From Chimonanthus salicifolius (lineage: Eukaryota; Streptophyta; Magnoliopsida; Laurales; Calycanthaceae), in NCBI GenBank assembly GCA_013350335.1, contig CM023538.1, positions 62,857,080-62,921,079 of the forward strand: a DNA stretch of 64,000 nucleotides, given 5' to 3'. Below, piece by piece: positions 20,311-31,481 of this stretch. The notes below the pieces were generated by a model. That model searched no databases and was not told where the DNA came from. It was given only the letters and a program-made list of their open reading frames with translations. The translations under genes were made by a program, and so were the position numbers. Within the stretch, counting starts at the first letter, position 1. Each line of letters opens with the position of its first letter.

Positions 20311-21113
20311 TAAACGGACATTTAAGCCCAAGCCCAAGATCCATCATAAAATTTGAAAGCCAAGGATGAAAACTTGGGCTTGAAAGACGAGCACAAAATT
20401 GATGTCAACTTGATAATGACTTGCCTCCAACTGCTTAGTTGTAGCTTCATGGGATCTAAATCAAGCTTAAGATGCAGGTTTTAGATTAACATAGTCTTAA
20501 TTGGGCCATTCCTATACAGCATTAATGCCTTAATTCCTTAGTAAATACCAAAAAGGGGGCTTAAAAGTAGTCAGCACATCATATCACTAAATTCTCATCA
20601 AAGTGTAGGCCCCTTAAATTGTGACAACTGTTAAAGTTGTAGTCGTACTTGCACTTTTAAAGCCACTCTATGATTGATGGGATGGAGTCAATTTCTGTCC
20701 TCACCGTCCAATATTATCCAAATATCTAAGGTTGTAGCTTAAATTAATACTTTAAGTTAATTAATAATTGAATAAAACTTCATTTAATTTATTTAACTAT
20801 TAACTTAAATTTATGTTTGATAAATAACAATATTTCAATTAGAATTTGATCTATAGTATATTTAAATTATGATTGAACTTGTGAGATAATTTAGATTATG
20901 ATAAATTATGATATAATTGTGATAGATTATTGAAGATACTGTAGTTATCTCTCAGTTAAAAAAGTAATATTTTGATGTGTTCTATATATATATACCTTAT
21001 TTAAATAGAATAAATAGAGAATTATTATAATGAACTTATCATGTCTCTCATCTTCTAACAATCTCAACTCCATTTTAACGCAGATTATATTAAAATTGGA
21101 TATTTTTTCAGTG
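20311..21113. other. AT-rich spacer
   Basis: No gene or structured repeat was recognised. 20740-20960 is extremely AT-rich. Confidence 0.4.
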
Positions 21114-21457
21114 ATTTTTGTTAGCAAAGTTTTATATTATCGGTGGACCTTTGGATCTTAGAGTTTATAAGCATATGGACACCCCCTTATTTCAAGTCGG
21201 TTTTAAGAATGAGTTTTACTCATATGTTTAACATGAAATCAGAGCCGAGATATCACAAGGATTGATCGGTTTTATATCTCCAACCTTGGGTAAAGGAGGA
21301 GAGTCGAGTGTCTCCAACCTTACCACTGAGGGAGACTGTTAGCAAAGTCCCATATAGGCAGTGGAATTTTGGATTTTGGGATTTATAAACAAGTGGGCAT
21401 CCTCTCTTTTAAAACCAATATGCAAAGATCAGTTCTACTCATATATTTAACAATTTT
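21114..21457 (+). mobile_element. TRIM-3: complete miniature LTR element with ATTTT target duplication
   Basis: Terminal repeats 21119-21233 and 21337-21452 start TGTTAGCAAAG and end TTTAACA. TGAAATCAGAGCC directly follows the first (primer site, cf. TGGTATCAGAGCC). GAGGGAGAC precedes the second as the polypurine tract. The perfect 5-bp ATTTT flanks (21114-21118 and 21453-21457) show a true insertion. The 103-bp interior has no coding capacity, so movement would need proteins supplied elsewhere. The second repeat holds GTCCCATATAG, 24 bp, then TTTATAAA. Confidence 0.92.
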
Positions 21458-22244
21458 GAATTTGATAATTTTGAATTTGATGTACGCTTATAATTTATTT
21501 TCGTTCGGTGATATCAACAGTATCAAACAAAACTCTTCAAAGTTCATGTAAGCAAATCAATAGTACATGATACGCATTGTTGATAAATATTTTCTACTTT
21601 GGGAAGGTGGGGTGAATTGCTGAAACATGGATATTATGTGTGTGAAACCACTCTAGCTCAATACTGATGGCAATGGACCCTATTAAATAAACTTGCTTTT
21701 CAAGAATTAGGTTTCTTGGAAAGTGACCCAAAACATGTAACAAAAGGTAAAGGAAGAAATCATTGAATCCTATCTCGTGTTGAAGTATCCTGTTTCCATG
21801 AAATTGTTCAAGTGAGCATGTGATGATATTCTATATGTTTTTTTTTTTTTTTAAATGAGTTAATAATTTCATGCTAGTTAATTATTATAAAAAACAATTT
21901 ATTTTTCTATATTAACTTTTTGAGTGATAATTTTTCAATCCATTTTATAAAAAAAATTAATACATAGCAACTTAGATACTTAGACTTTATATTCTTTTAA
22001 ATGAGTTAATAGCATTCCTATACTAACACTCATATCGTGTTTCAATGTATTTATACGTTAAATGGCCAGTTTAAAATACTTTAAATACCTGCAAAAAGCA
22101 GTCGACAGATTTAAATTTTGCAGCTTAATTATATAGCTCATATTAAGGAATTTATGATTTTGATAAAAGAGACACCATCTCTACTTTTCATTAACGATGA
22201 AAGAAGTATAAAAAAATCAGAAAGGGTTTAATTTAGAGAGTATC
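21458..22244. other. Spacer, no gene seen
   Basis: It opens with a 15-bp tandem word (aattttgaatttgat, twice, near 21454-21482). The rest is AT-rich with no recognised element. Confidence 0.4.
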
Positions 22245-22611
22245 AGGGCTGAAATCGGGCCGGGTCGGGTTGGGGTTTTTAAAACTCAACTTGATTTGAG
22301 TTACTAATATATGGAACATGACCCGACGCTACCAGAACTTTTGACCGAAACGTCTTTACCCGACCCGACCATAATTATAATCTAACTCAACTCGAAACCC
22401 GACTCGACCCGTATTTTGAACCTACTTTAGCCTACTTTTTACGGAGTCAGGTCGGGTCAGGTTAACTTAAAAATCTCTCAATCCAACCCGACCCGAATTC
22501 AATGTGGGTTTCTGACTTCTCAACCAGACCCGACTTTCATAACCCGACCCGCATGATTTTTGGGTCGGGTCATGGGGGTTCCGGCCAAAACCCGACCCGC
22601 GTTTCACCCCT
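22245..22611. mobile_element. GGGTCGGGT-family foldback MITE
   Basis: The inverted ends are AGGGCTGAAATCGGGCC-GGGTCGGGT and the complement of AGGGGTGAAACGCGGGTCGG. Most of the length is short alternating direct and inverted CGGGTCGGGT / ACCCGACCCG words about an AT-rich core. No coding capacity. Flanks 'agtatc' on both sides hint at a target duplication. Confidence 0.8.
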
Positions 22612-22639
22612 AAGTATCAAGTATGTAATTTTCTAGAAG

Positions 22640-22970
22640 AAATCGTCATTTTTTACTACACAGCAAAAAAGAGAAATCAAGAAAGAGAAGCAAATCATAA
22701 TACAAAGATTTACGTGGTTCTCTTTTGGCATGTCAATACGTTTACGCTGATTCACTATGTACAAAGCAAAAAACAATGAAGAGATGACTCGTGCAACTAT
22801 GTAGATCGGCTCAACAATACATTCAAGATGAACACGATTCTCATAGAAACAATTTAGATATCTAAAATGTAAATTAGGCCCCAACTAGATTAGAGTTTTA
22901 TCTCAGAATCACTTGTTTGCTATGAGGATTTTCTCAATGAGTTAACACCATGATAAAAGGTAACTGTTAG
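22640..22970 (+). mobile_element. Possible Copia-type LTR fragment
   Basis: It contains CAAAGATTTACGTGGTTCTC (22703-22722) followed by 'ttttggcatgtcaatacgt'. This motif I know from LTRs of plant Ty1/copia elements. An inverted relative occurs at 49731-49757. Ends, primer site and genes are absent. Confidence 0.4.
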
Positions 22971-23264
22971 TTGGATAAAAGTAAAAAGATGATGACCAAT
23001 GATCATCAAAATTACCCACTTGTGTTGGTAAACATTATTAAAATGAAAAAGGATGGAAAACCCTTTTCCATGAAAGGAACTTTGATCAATAAGTTCCATT
23101 CCTATCCATTCAATTGGAAAATAGCAGACAAGCCTTTAAAGGAGGAGGTACAGTTTCTGATACATGAATTCCCCATGACACCTAACTTGGAAATTTTGAA
23201 GATCTCACAAATAGTGGGGCCTGTGACATATAAATTTTATAGAAATGTAAACATCGTGAGTTAA
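22971..23264 (+). other. 97-aa open frame of unknown nature
   Basis: A Lys-rich 97-aa frame (MDKSKKMMTNDHQN start) with no recognised domain, signal or membrane segment. It follows the Copia-like fragment and could be a relic of mobile-element coding sequence. No promoter or intron signs. Confidence 0.2.
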
Positions 23265-23493
23265 ACCTACATGAGCGTTAGATAGATAACATATAATAGA
23301 ATTTTATATTTAATTATTGAATAAATAATTTAATTGACAATAATGATGATAATTTCATTTAAAATTTCATTTCTTAATACATAATTATCATTTTTAAACA
23401 TGTAAACTAATTCTTGACAATAATATCATTGAATACCATTTTGTCGATCCATATTGCGTTTCAAAAGATAATGCATCAACAATTAGAGAAAAA

Positions 23494-23672
23494 AAACGTA
23501 GAGTGATTGGTCTCACGGTCAACAAGCTCCCCTTATAAAGGGATATATTGGATAGAAAAGGGGTTACTCTCGATCGAAGAACTAGGCATGTATGTGTAGA
23601 GAAGTGTGCACATATTTCGAAAGATTAGTCAGATCAAACACTTGAACACTTTCAATCATTAAAAAAAAAAAT
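23494..23672 (+). mobile_element. SINE-1 family copy
   Basis: Head 'agagtgattggtctcacggtcaa', mid-block 'gtgtagagaagtgtgcacat', 'gattagtcagat', and A-run ending near 23672. Same orientation and order of blocks as 27190-27379 and 39739-39913. Confidence 0.75.
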
Positions 23673-24167
23673 ACAACTAGAAAAAAATCAAATGCCTTTG
23701 AACAGAGTCAAATTCTATTTCAATCATTTAGTTCAGTGTATTAGGTCTATATAACTCTATATGGGGCATAGAGGTGGAGCCCAAAATTCAAAATATAATA
23801 CTTCTATTAGACTTAACACTTCACAATTCTTATTTGCATGGGCCATAGATTGGACAAATCTTTGGCAAATCATTACCACCACTAGTGACATTTAGTAACA
23901 ATAATGTAGAATCTAGTTCATATTATTATATGTAAGGGTGGCAAACAGCCCCTAGAAGAGCAGGCAGGAAACATAAGATAGAAAAGAGACATTGAAGATG
24001 GTAAAATATGAAATAAAATGATAAAAATGTAAAATATGAAATAAACTTAAAAATAATAATTTAATTTAAGAATGAGATTTAAATTTAGAGTTAGAGTGCG
24101 AGCCATTTAGATTGATCACCACATACTACACGTTTAGATTGAATTTCTACCTCTTTTATATTTACCA

Positions 24168-24285
24168 TTAAAAAAAAAATTTTGAATTTACGTGTGAGAA
24201 ACTGCGAGATACTCAGCGTAAAACCACCACGAGTGAACCCCTATCCATAAGACATACCAAAATTAGGCCAATATTTTCATTTACA
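24168..24285 (-). mobile_element. SINE-2 family copy (3' part)
   Basis: Minus orientation: 'ttgaatttacgtgtgagaaactg' next to a poly-A/T run, then 'cagcgtaaaacc..cacgagtgaacccctatc' and 'cataccaaaattaggcc'. Matches 30231-30345 and the complement of 47075-47207. Confidence 0.65.
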
Positions 24286-25244
24286 TACACGTAGGCTCTC
24301 AATCAATAGTAACAGTTACATTAGTGGTTCAAAAATTCAAAACTTGGGCTCTATTTGAAATTCAATAATTTTTATAACTTTTTTCAATTCAATTAAAAAA
24401 AGTTGGTAAAACTTAATGACTTATTTAATTCGAAATTCTATTGTATCAAACCAACTCAACCTAACTCTCTTAAGTTTTTTCAAGTTTTTAAACCGTACTT
24501 AAACATGAGAATTAGTACATGATTGAAGAGTTAATTCAATTTTGTGGGTTCCAAAATATGAAGGAAAATCATTTTCTAAAAGCTACTTTAGACTTCTAAA
24601 AGAAGTAGACTTAATTTCTAAGTGTACTGAATTATTGACTAAGCCATCGATTTTGTAGTTGGGTTCATACTTCTATTTTTAAAGATTCAAATTGGATTCA
24701 ATTGTACTATTCAGAGGAACTCACGTCAATGTCTTATTGAATTGTTTAAATTAGATAATTTTATTTGATATATTCGATCGCATTGAATGAGAGTATTTTA
24801 TATTTGAATTTTTTTTTTTTACTTTAAAATCATAAAGAAAGGAGTTTCTATAATGGTGCAATTCAAAAGAAAAACAAATTATAATCTCTGACTGTTAACT
24901 TGGCAGTCTATAATCTGCTTGAGATGCATGAAATCCTATAGTGTTGCTCAGTGTGTGTAGATAAAGAGAGGTTTGCACGTGCACTATAAATTAATTAGGT
25001 GTTCTAAGAGACCTACTAAAATAGCATTTTTTACTTTTTGGCTAGATTAGTCTAGAAAAAATCAAGGACTCAAATGATTATAAGTTTAAGAGTCAGAATC
25101 ATAAGTTTTGGATGATCAATGAAAGTAAAATTTTATGTATCTACTTGATAAAACACATGTGCAGGACTTATCCTTAAAAATCAGCTCGTAAGAAGAGAAA
25201 ATTCATGTGCTGCAATTCCCAAAACCCCAAGGCCCACCCACACA

Positions 25245-25400
25245 CAGGGCCAGCCCTGGCTATAGGCTGAGTAGGCCGCCGCCTAGGGCTCCCACAAATG
25301 TGATTAATGACTAGTGAGGTGGAATATAACACCTAGGGCCCCCACCAGTGCACTTCGCCTAGGGCTCCTGAGATTTCAGGACATCTCAGGGCCGGCACTG
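25245..25400. mobile_element. hAT-like MITE
   Basis: Ends CAGGGCCAGCCCTG and the complement of CAGTGCCGGCCCTG match 12 of 14 and resemble the CAGGGC starts of plant hAT elements. The interior repeats 'cgcctagggctcc' twice (near 25278 and 25357). No matching 8-bp flanks were seen. 156 bp, far too short to encode a transposase. Confidence 0.6.
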
Positions 25401-26125
25401 TCCAGAGGCAATGTGAGACATTGCTAACACCCCCCTTAGTGCCAGAGTTGGAAATACTCGACTCACGTATAGTTGAAGACACGAACTTGACCCATCCTAT
25501 AACACCCTTGCTATGAAACTATGATAGTTTAAAAACCGAGTCATAAAGAGAGAGAAGAATGTACTTATAAACTCCAAAGACTCTAAAATCCCCGACCCTT
25601 AACACTATTTTTATTATATTATCTACAAGTCAAATTTAATAATATATAGCTTAGTTGAAACTTATTTTATCGGCAGTCTCACTTTGTGATTTTTGTAAAA
25701 TTAATTATGAAGAACTTGTGATTTAATCTTTTTGATTCTTAAGAACTGATAATTAATATTTTTTATTTGACTGGGGCAATAAATACACAGGAGCCACGTG
25801 TCCTAATTTTAATTGTATTTAGAGAAAAACCGATTTGGGGACCACATATTGGAGATGGTGGTTTGCTAGTATGTGTTAGTTGTACACCATTTTAGAAAAC
25901 GTTCACAGAAATGTACAGATATTTTAATTGAGAAGTTGGACTATGCATCGGAACCGTACATTCATTGGTGGTCCATCGAATATATAGTGACATTACGTGG
26001 GAGATACAAACTAACGGCTTCTCATAAATTCTGTCCTCACAACAAAATTTCTAATCACGGAATTTTATTCAAACAATTGAAAAAATTTGTAATGCCGACA
26101 TCATCGATATATATATATATATATA
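25401..26125. other. Spacer with an (AT)n run
   Basis: A 110-aa frame (25873-26205) overlaps the microsatellite at 26106-26126 and the following SINE and MITE, so it is not credible as a gene. Confidence 0.4.
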
Positions 26126-26535
26126 TTAAATTTATGTGTGGGAAAGAGCGAGAAATCCAGCGTAAAATCCCTATGGGTCCTGCTACTCGGGTCAGGTCGG
26201 GTTGAAAATTTTACAAGTTAATCCGACTTGGCTAAAATTAGGTTAAATCAGAATACAGATCGGGTCAAAATTCAGGTTGAAATGGTTAGAATTCAGCTCG
26301 AGTTGTGAAGTTCGGGTTGAGAATTCGGGTCGAGTCAGGTCAGGTTCCATATGTATCAACTCGGGTCGGATTGAGTTTTAAAGAACCCGAACCGCCCGAC
26401 CCGAGTTGCAGCCTTAGTCTTTAGGGCATACCAAGTGAGGTTATGGGGGCTCGAACCTGGCACTTTCCACTTTCTGAAACGGGAGATTACCATTTGAACT
26501 ATACCTATGTGGGCAGTTGAGCTACACCCATGTGG
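26126..26535 (-). mobile_element. SINE-2 copy interrupted by a MITE
   Basis: The two parts, 26126-26185 and 26406-26535, are contiguous in other copies. The right part holds the tRNA-like head on the minus strand: TAGTTCAAATGGT (A box) and GGTTCGAGCCC (B box), with about 40 nt from box start to box start, the usual Pol III internal promoter layout. The insertion at 26186-26405 is a GGGTCGGGT MITE. Confidence 0.78.
26186..26405. mobile_element. GGGTCGGGT-family MITE nested in SINE-2
   Basis: Ends like 'ctgctactcgggtcaggtcggg' and 'gcccgacccgagttgcagcc'. The interior alternates 'gggtcgagtcaggtcagg' and 'cgggttga' words. Its position inside a SINE shows it moved after that SINE. Confidence 0.75.
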
Positions 26536-27189
26536 GCAAGTCTTGTTTGATTTATTTTTAAATGTTAAATTTAGCAAATTGGTTGAACTGATTAATCTAA
26601 ATCTAATTCATATTCTACTTTCTTATTTAAATATGACATTTATTGGCCGATAAATAAAGCATTAATCGACGTTCAAATATGCCTATAACAATAACATTAT
26701 AGTCCAACCATGAGAAAAAGTAGTTTTCCCTCATCAAGTTTTGTTAAAAGCCTTTAATAATGTATTAAGTATAAGACTCACGAGGTTTATGTTAATGCAG
26801 GTTGTCATTTTTCAGTTGATGAAAATGTAAGTATAGAAAATATGACTTTTCTTTTGTTATAAAATATTTTTTTTTGTCAATAACATGAAAAATGAGTTTT
26901 TTTCTTATTTTAAAAAATATTATATTGCTTATTTTAAAAATATTATATTGCATATGGGAATATAAACTTTAATGAAGAAAAAATAGAAGGTTTTACTTAT
27001 GTGGTAAGACAATATTTTATTCATTTTACAAAAAAAAAAATAATAGTTTTGATCTAAACAATAAAATGTTAGGTTTTCACATTAAGACAATGTCGAATAT
27101 CATGGTACTTGTCAAATGATGTAGATTGAACTCAAATGTAAATTTTTTTTTTTAATTATTGTCCTTGAAGAAAACAATAACCAACCTAA
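26536..27189. other. AT-rich spacer with a 24-bp tandem word
   Basis: 'cttattttaaaaa(a)tattatattg' is repeated in tandem near 26903-26951. Otherwise no feature. Confidence 0.4.
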
Positions 27190-27379
27190 AAAGGGTCAGA
27201 GTGATGGTCAAGAACCCGTCTTAAGAAATAAGAGTTCTCACTTCGATTCTCACTCCAACCTAAATAGACACTTTTCGTAAAATTACTGAGTGTATACAGG
27301 TAGGGAAGTATGTATGTGCTAAGAATTAGTCAGATGCTCTAAGGGGTCTGGACACCTTAGTATAAAAAAAAAAAAAAAA
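27190..27379 (+). mobile_element. SINE-1 family copy (well preserved)
   Basis: Contains 'gagtgatggtcaagaacccgtc' (A-box region), 'TTCGATTCTCACTCC' (B-box region), 'acttttcgtaaaattactgagtgt', 'gaattagtcagatgctctaaggggtctggacacctt', and a 17-A tail. A possible target repeat 'aacctaa' lies on both sides. Confidence 0.8.
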
Positions 27380-28524
27380 CCTAATTAAAAGAGTGTGGCT
27401 TGACTATAGCCAAATATAAGACTCTTCATTACCAAAGTTTATTGAAGAAAAAAGAAAATTTTTGAAGACCCACAAAATTTATCAAAGAAATTTGGATTTT
27501 TTGATAGATTTTTAGTAAATACATAAAAAAAATATTAGAGTTAATAGAATATAAAAATAGACCCTTTAAACTTTATCTCATACTAGATTATCCCAACATA
27601 CCCGTACTCTAAATCAGATTCCGCTAAATATATAACAAATCATCATTGAATCTCAATAATTTTAACTTAAAAGAAAATCTACGACCACGAGCCCCACTAT
27701 GGAGACAGCGAAATGAACTGATTTAATCACCAATTAGAGGCATGGTCCATCAATTATGGAGGTGGTCTACGTGAATTTAATTTATGATCACAACATCTAG
27801 CTAAAGCGATGGCTAACAGTAACTCTGCAGCTACTAAAAATGGGGTCTAGTAAATGGACATTTGAAAGCCAGTGATGAGACACCCAACAACATATATTTG
27901 ACCTCTAAATTATTGGGTCCCCGACTGTTCGACCAATAAAGAACTTACACTGGTGTAGCATGGAAAAGAAATAAATAAAGAAACTACTCTCACAAGAATA
28001 TTTTTATTAATATTCAATATCGAGATTATTTTTTAAATGATTTATAAATTCTACGTCATTAAGTATGATGTAAAAATGATTATATGATTTAACTATATGG
28101 TGTAGATTATCAATTGACGGTAAAATTTTAAAAATTTCATATTTGTGTAATCACTTATCAAATACACCCACTTATACAATGGTCATGATTTAACTGATGA
28201 GAAATCTTTTTTTTTTTTTTAATGGAAACCATATTAATAGAGAAAAGCACAAGAGGTGCACATATATTAGACAACCTGAAATAAAAAAAAAAATCATATA
28301 CGGAAATTAAAAAATAAACATCAACCGAAAAGTACGAAAATCCTAAGAACTCTAATTAGGCGCACCACCGATTTGAAGAGTCACTATCTTACTCAAAAAT
28401 AAAGTATGGATCAACCACACCCAATATGCAAATGGTCGAGAAGAAAACATATGAAATTTTTAAACTTCAAATATCCATAAGAAATAACTACTATTTGGAG
28501 CTAGTTTTGATACTTCGAAATCCT

Positions 28525-28710
28525 TTTTTTTTTTTTAAGATCAAAGTATTCAGGCATTTTACATAATTAATTTTTGGAGCATGTGTATACTTCACAATCT
28601 AATGTGTACAGAGTATAGAATAATAGAGAGTAATCATTTTTGTGTGAAGGGAGATTTGATCTAAGACTTTCTATGAACAAGAGTGACATTTCGAGACACT
28701 CTTAAACCTT
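28525..28710 (-). mobile_element. SINE-1 family copy (old)
   Basis: T-run at 28525-28536 then 'aagatcaaagtattcaggcattttacataattaatttttggagcatgtgtatac', the same block order as other minus-strand SINE-1 copies. The head near 28660-28700 is eroded. Confidence 0.5.
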
Positions 28711-29190
28711 ATTTTCTAAAGTTTTATTGTTTATCTATTATTATAATTCTCTTTTCATTATTGATGTTGTGACTGAGAATAACATTTTAATACTATAAAT
28801 TGGGGAATATAGTTTTAGCTAGGTCCTAAAATAATTATAGCAAATATAAAAAACCATTATTGAAAAAAAGAAAAAAACCTAGCTCCTAACTTAATTTTGA
28901 CCACTCTAGATTCTAAGGAACATTTTGATACTTTAAAGTGAAAAAGCTAGTGTGAGCTCGATCAAGGTGGAATAAAAAAAGACCAGTCATAAACAATAGA
29001 AAAAATGAAAATTACTAAAATATCCAAAGGCCTAAAATATTATGCATAAAAGAATAAAAAATGAAGATGGTGTTGAAATAAAGAAAGATAGCACAGATTT
29101 TGTGACATTGGCAAAAGATGTAAAGCATGAGCATCTGAAATTGTACTCCCACATTATTAGTTAGATCAAGAGTCCAAGTATGGGTTAATA
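28711..29190. other. AT-rich spacer
   Basis: No gene, RNA or terminal repeat recognised. Confidence 0.4.
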
Positions 29191-29198
29191 CATATTGT

Positions 29199-29360
29199 GT
29201 AATGATCCGTCATAATGCACCACCTTTAAAAGGAAAAGACTATTTTGCTATATCTTTTTGAAAAAAGGAAGAGAAAGAAGAAGAAAAGTAATGGCAAAAT
29301 GGTCTTTTCATTTAAAAGTGATGCACAATAGTGAAAATTTATGGTGCACGGATCATTACT
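29199..29360. mobile_element. Foldback MITE with GTAATGATCCGT ends
   Basis: Left GTAATGATCCGT and right ACGGATCATTAC are exact inverses. Inside, 'aaaaggaaaagactattttgc' and 'gcaaaatggtcttttcatttaaaa' are nearly inverted, so most of the element can fold back. 'acatattgtg' occurs just outside both ends (about 29190 and 29368), a possible 10-bp target repeat displaced by a few bases. Confidence 0.65.
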
Positions 29361-29380
29361 CATACATACATATTGTGTCG

Positions 29381-30230
29381 GTCTATATCAATCTTCGGCG
29401 GTATCATATATCTCAATCAATATGTATTGTATATAGCCAATTTGATTATGTATTATTAATACTGGACCGAGATATTGTTGAAATAGTCATCTATTGTCGA
29501 TAATATCGTCAATATAATATATTTTTATTTTTAATAAAAATATTTTTTGAATTAATATAATCAAATATAGCTGATACGATATGAATCACTGGTGTATCTA
29601 TATTTGATTATATTTGTATTAAGATAATTCTAAATATTGCTCTAATTAGATAAAAATAAGCAAATGTTGTTGAAAGAGTTTGATTAGATCATTATATCTT
29701 TTCTTATTGAGTATTAGAAAATAGATGAATTTTTTTTAAAAAAATCACTGATATTTTTGTAAAGTTACATAACCTTTAACTTTTGACCGGTGCCTTGTAG
29801 TGGCCAGTGGGTTGGTAAATTCTGCAATATTGAAAGTAAGATAATGGATTATTTATCTATAAAATTTTAAAAATTAGGGTAAAAAGTAATATCCACTTTT
29901 ACTTATTAGTAGATAATTTGTTTTTCTATACACATATTCAAGTGGCTTATCTATGCGTGTTGTCATGATTTCCTTTTGATTTATTATATTTTGGTAAAAA
30001 ATGATTATTAGTAAAATGTTTTAGAAGAGATGATCATGATTAATTATAATATGGTGACATAAGATTATGCTTCAAAAGCTAAAAATATGATTAAAAATGA
30101 GTGTAAGAGACACATTGATGCCTTTGCTGATTGAACATTATTCTAAATATTATGCATCATAGATATATCCTATTTATGTTTTATCATAAGATTGTTAATT
30201 TTCTGTTAATTTGAAATTGTACTTGACATG
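29381..30230. other. AT-rich spacer with cgatat/tatcg words
   Basis: 29381-29620 is rich in 'tatc', 'gatat' and 'cgatac' words reminiscent of another block at 47830-48010; both may be remnants of one repeat family. No gene. Confidence 0.35.
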
Positions 30231-30345
30231 ATTTTTTTTTTGAATTTACGTGTAGGAAACTGCAGGAAACCCAGATTAAAACTTCACGGGTGATACCCAC
30301 TGCCCTTAGAGTACACCAGATTAGGTTATGAGGGCTCGAATTTGT
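30231..30345 (-). mobile_element. SINE-2 family copy (3' part)
   Basis: 'tgaatttacgtgtaggaaactgcaggaaacccag' after a T-run, 'cacgggtgatacccactgcccttagagtacacca' and 'ttatgagggctcgaa'. Truncated before the A box. Confidence 0.7.
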
Positions 30346-31062
30346 TCAAAAAGTAAATAAATTTGGGAGACTAGGTTAACCATGTGAATGATTTTTATTT
30401 TAATGGTGAAGATTATTAGACATTTTTAATTCTTTTAACATGTCTAGTGAATCTAACTAAATTAAGTAGTAAAAATTTAAAATTGAAAATGAAATTTGAT
30501 TCATTTTATCTCATAAAATCTACATTCAATTCATATAATTGATTTTATAAAAAATAAAATTTAAAATTAGAAAAAACCCAAATCTAATCATATTAAATAG
30601 AGTATTATAAAATGTTTGCTCTATTTTTTTAAAGAAAAAAAATCTATAAAACAATCATACATATTTGGCACCTAGACAGAAAGAGCCTATGTGAGGCACA
30701 ATTTATGATCAATCCGATAAGATTATTTTATTTTAAAAATTAAATATAATATTTTATAATTTTCTGTTGAATTAATTATGTTATGTTAAAATATTTATTC
30801 AATAATTCTTTCTTAAATAATTTAAAATTAACTTGAACTTATAATAAACTATTTATTTATATAATTTTTATGATAATTGGATGAGATTCATTATCCATTC
30901 GAGTCCTCAAAATATCATAGTTTTTAGCCCTAATTTATGCCACACCTGCATTATATAAGCTGTTTTTAACGACAATAAGAATGACAAAATTTATAAAAAC
31001 AAATTTAATTATGTATCATAAGGTGGAAATATCAGTAGTCTTATTACATTTTTAATCTAGAG
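30346..31062. other. AT-rich spacer
   Basis: Nothing recognised. Confidence 0.4.
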
Positions 31063-31185
31063 ATAGTTTGTCCGACGGTTAAGAATTTTTTTTATAAACG
31101 AAAGTTTTGAATTTGGATCACGCTCAAATTCTTCTAAATCAGACTACTCCTTATTAATTCATCAGTATATTATTGATTGAAAAAT
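31063..31185 (+). mobile_element. SINE-1 family relic
   Basis: 'tttgtccgacggttaagaa' head, 'gttttgaatttggatcacgctcaaattct' in the B-box region, 'cagactactcctta'. No A tail remains. Confidence 0.45.
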
Positions 31186-31481
31186 TTACAAATATTTATA
31201 AGATTAATCTGCCTTTAATGTGAAATTCAGATCTTAAAAGGAATAAATCATACTAGTGTTACACTTGGAAAATTTTCGTCACTTTTCGTCACATATGTCG
31301 GAAAAAAGGAGATGCAAAACGTATACGGTAGGCAGGACTGACGAAGAAGAAGACGGGGAATACAATTTGGGCCACTTTCGAGATACATACCCATCTGTCA
31401 TTGCTCTGTATTTCTACAATTTTTTACTGCTCCAGTGGCGGTGGTTAATCATCAATGGCTCTTCTTCTCATGCAGGCGTGG

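Noticed and set aside
26400..26535. tRNA gene, because of clear A and B boxes on the minus strand
   Set aside because: No cloverleaf closes (no acceptor stem or anticodon arm), and the sequence continues into the SINE-2 body seen in other copies.
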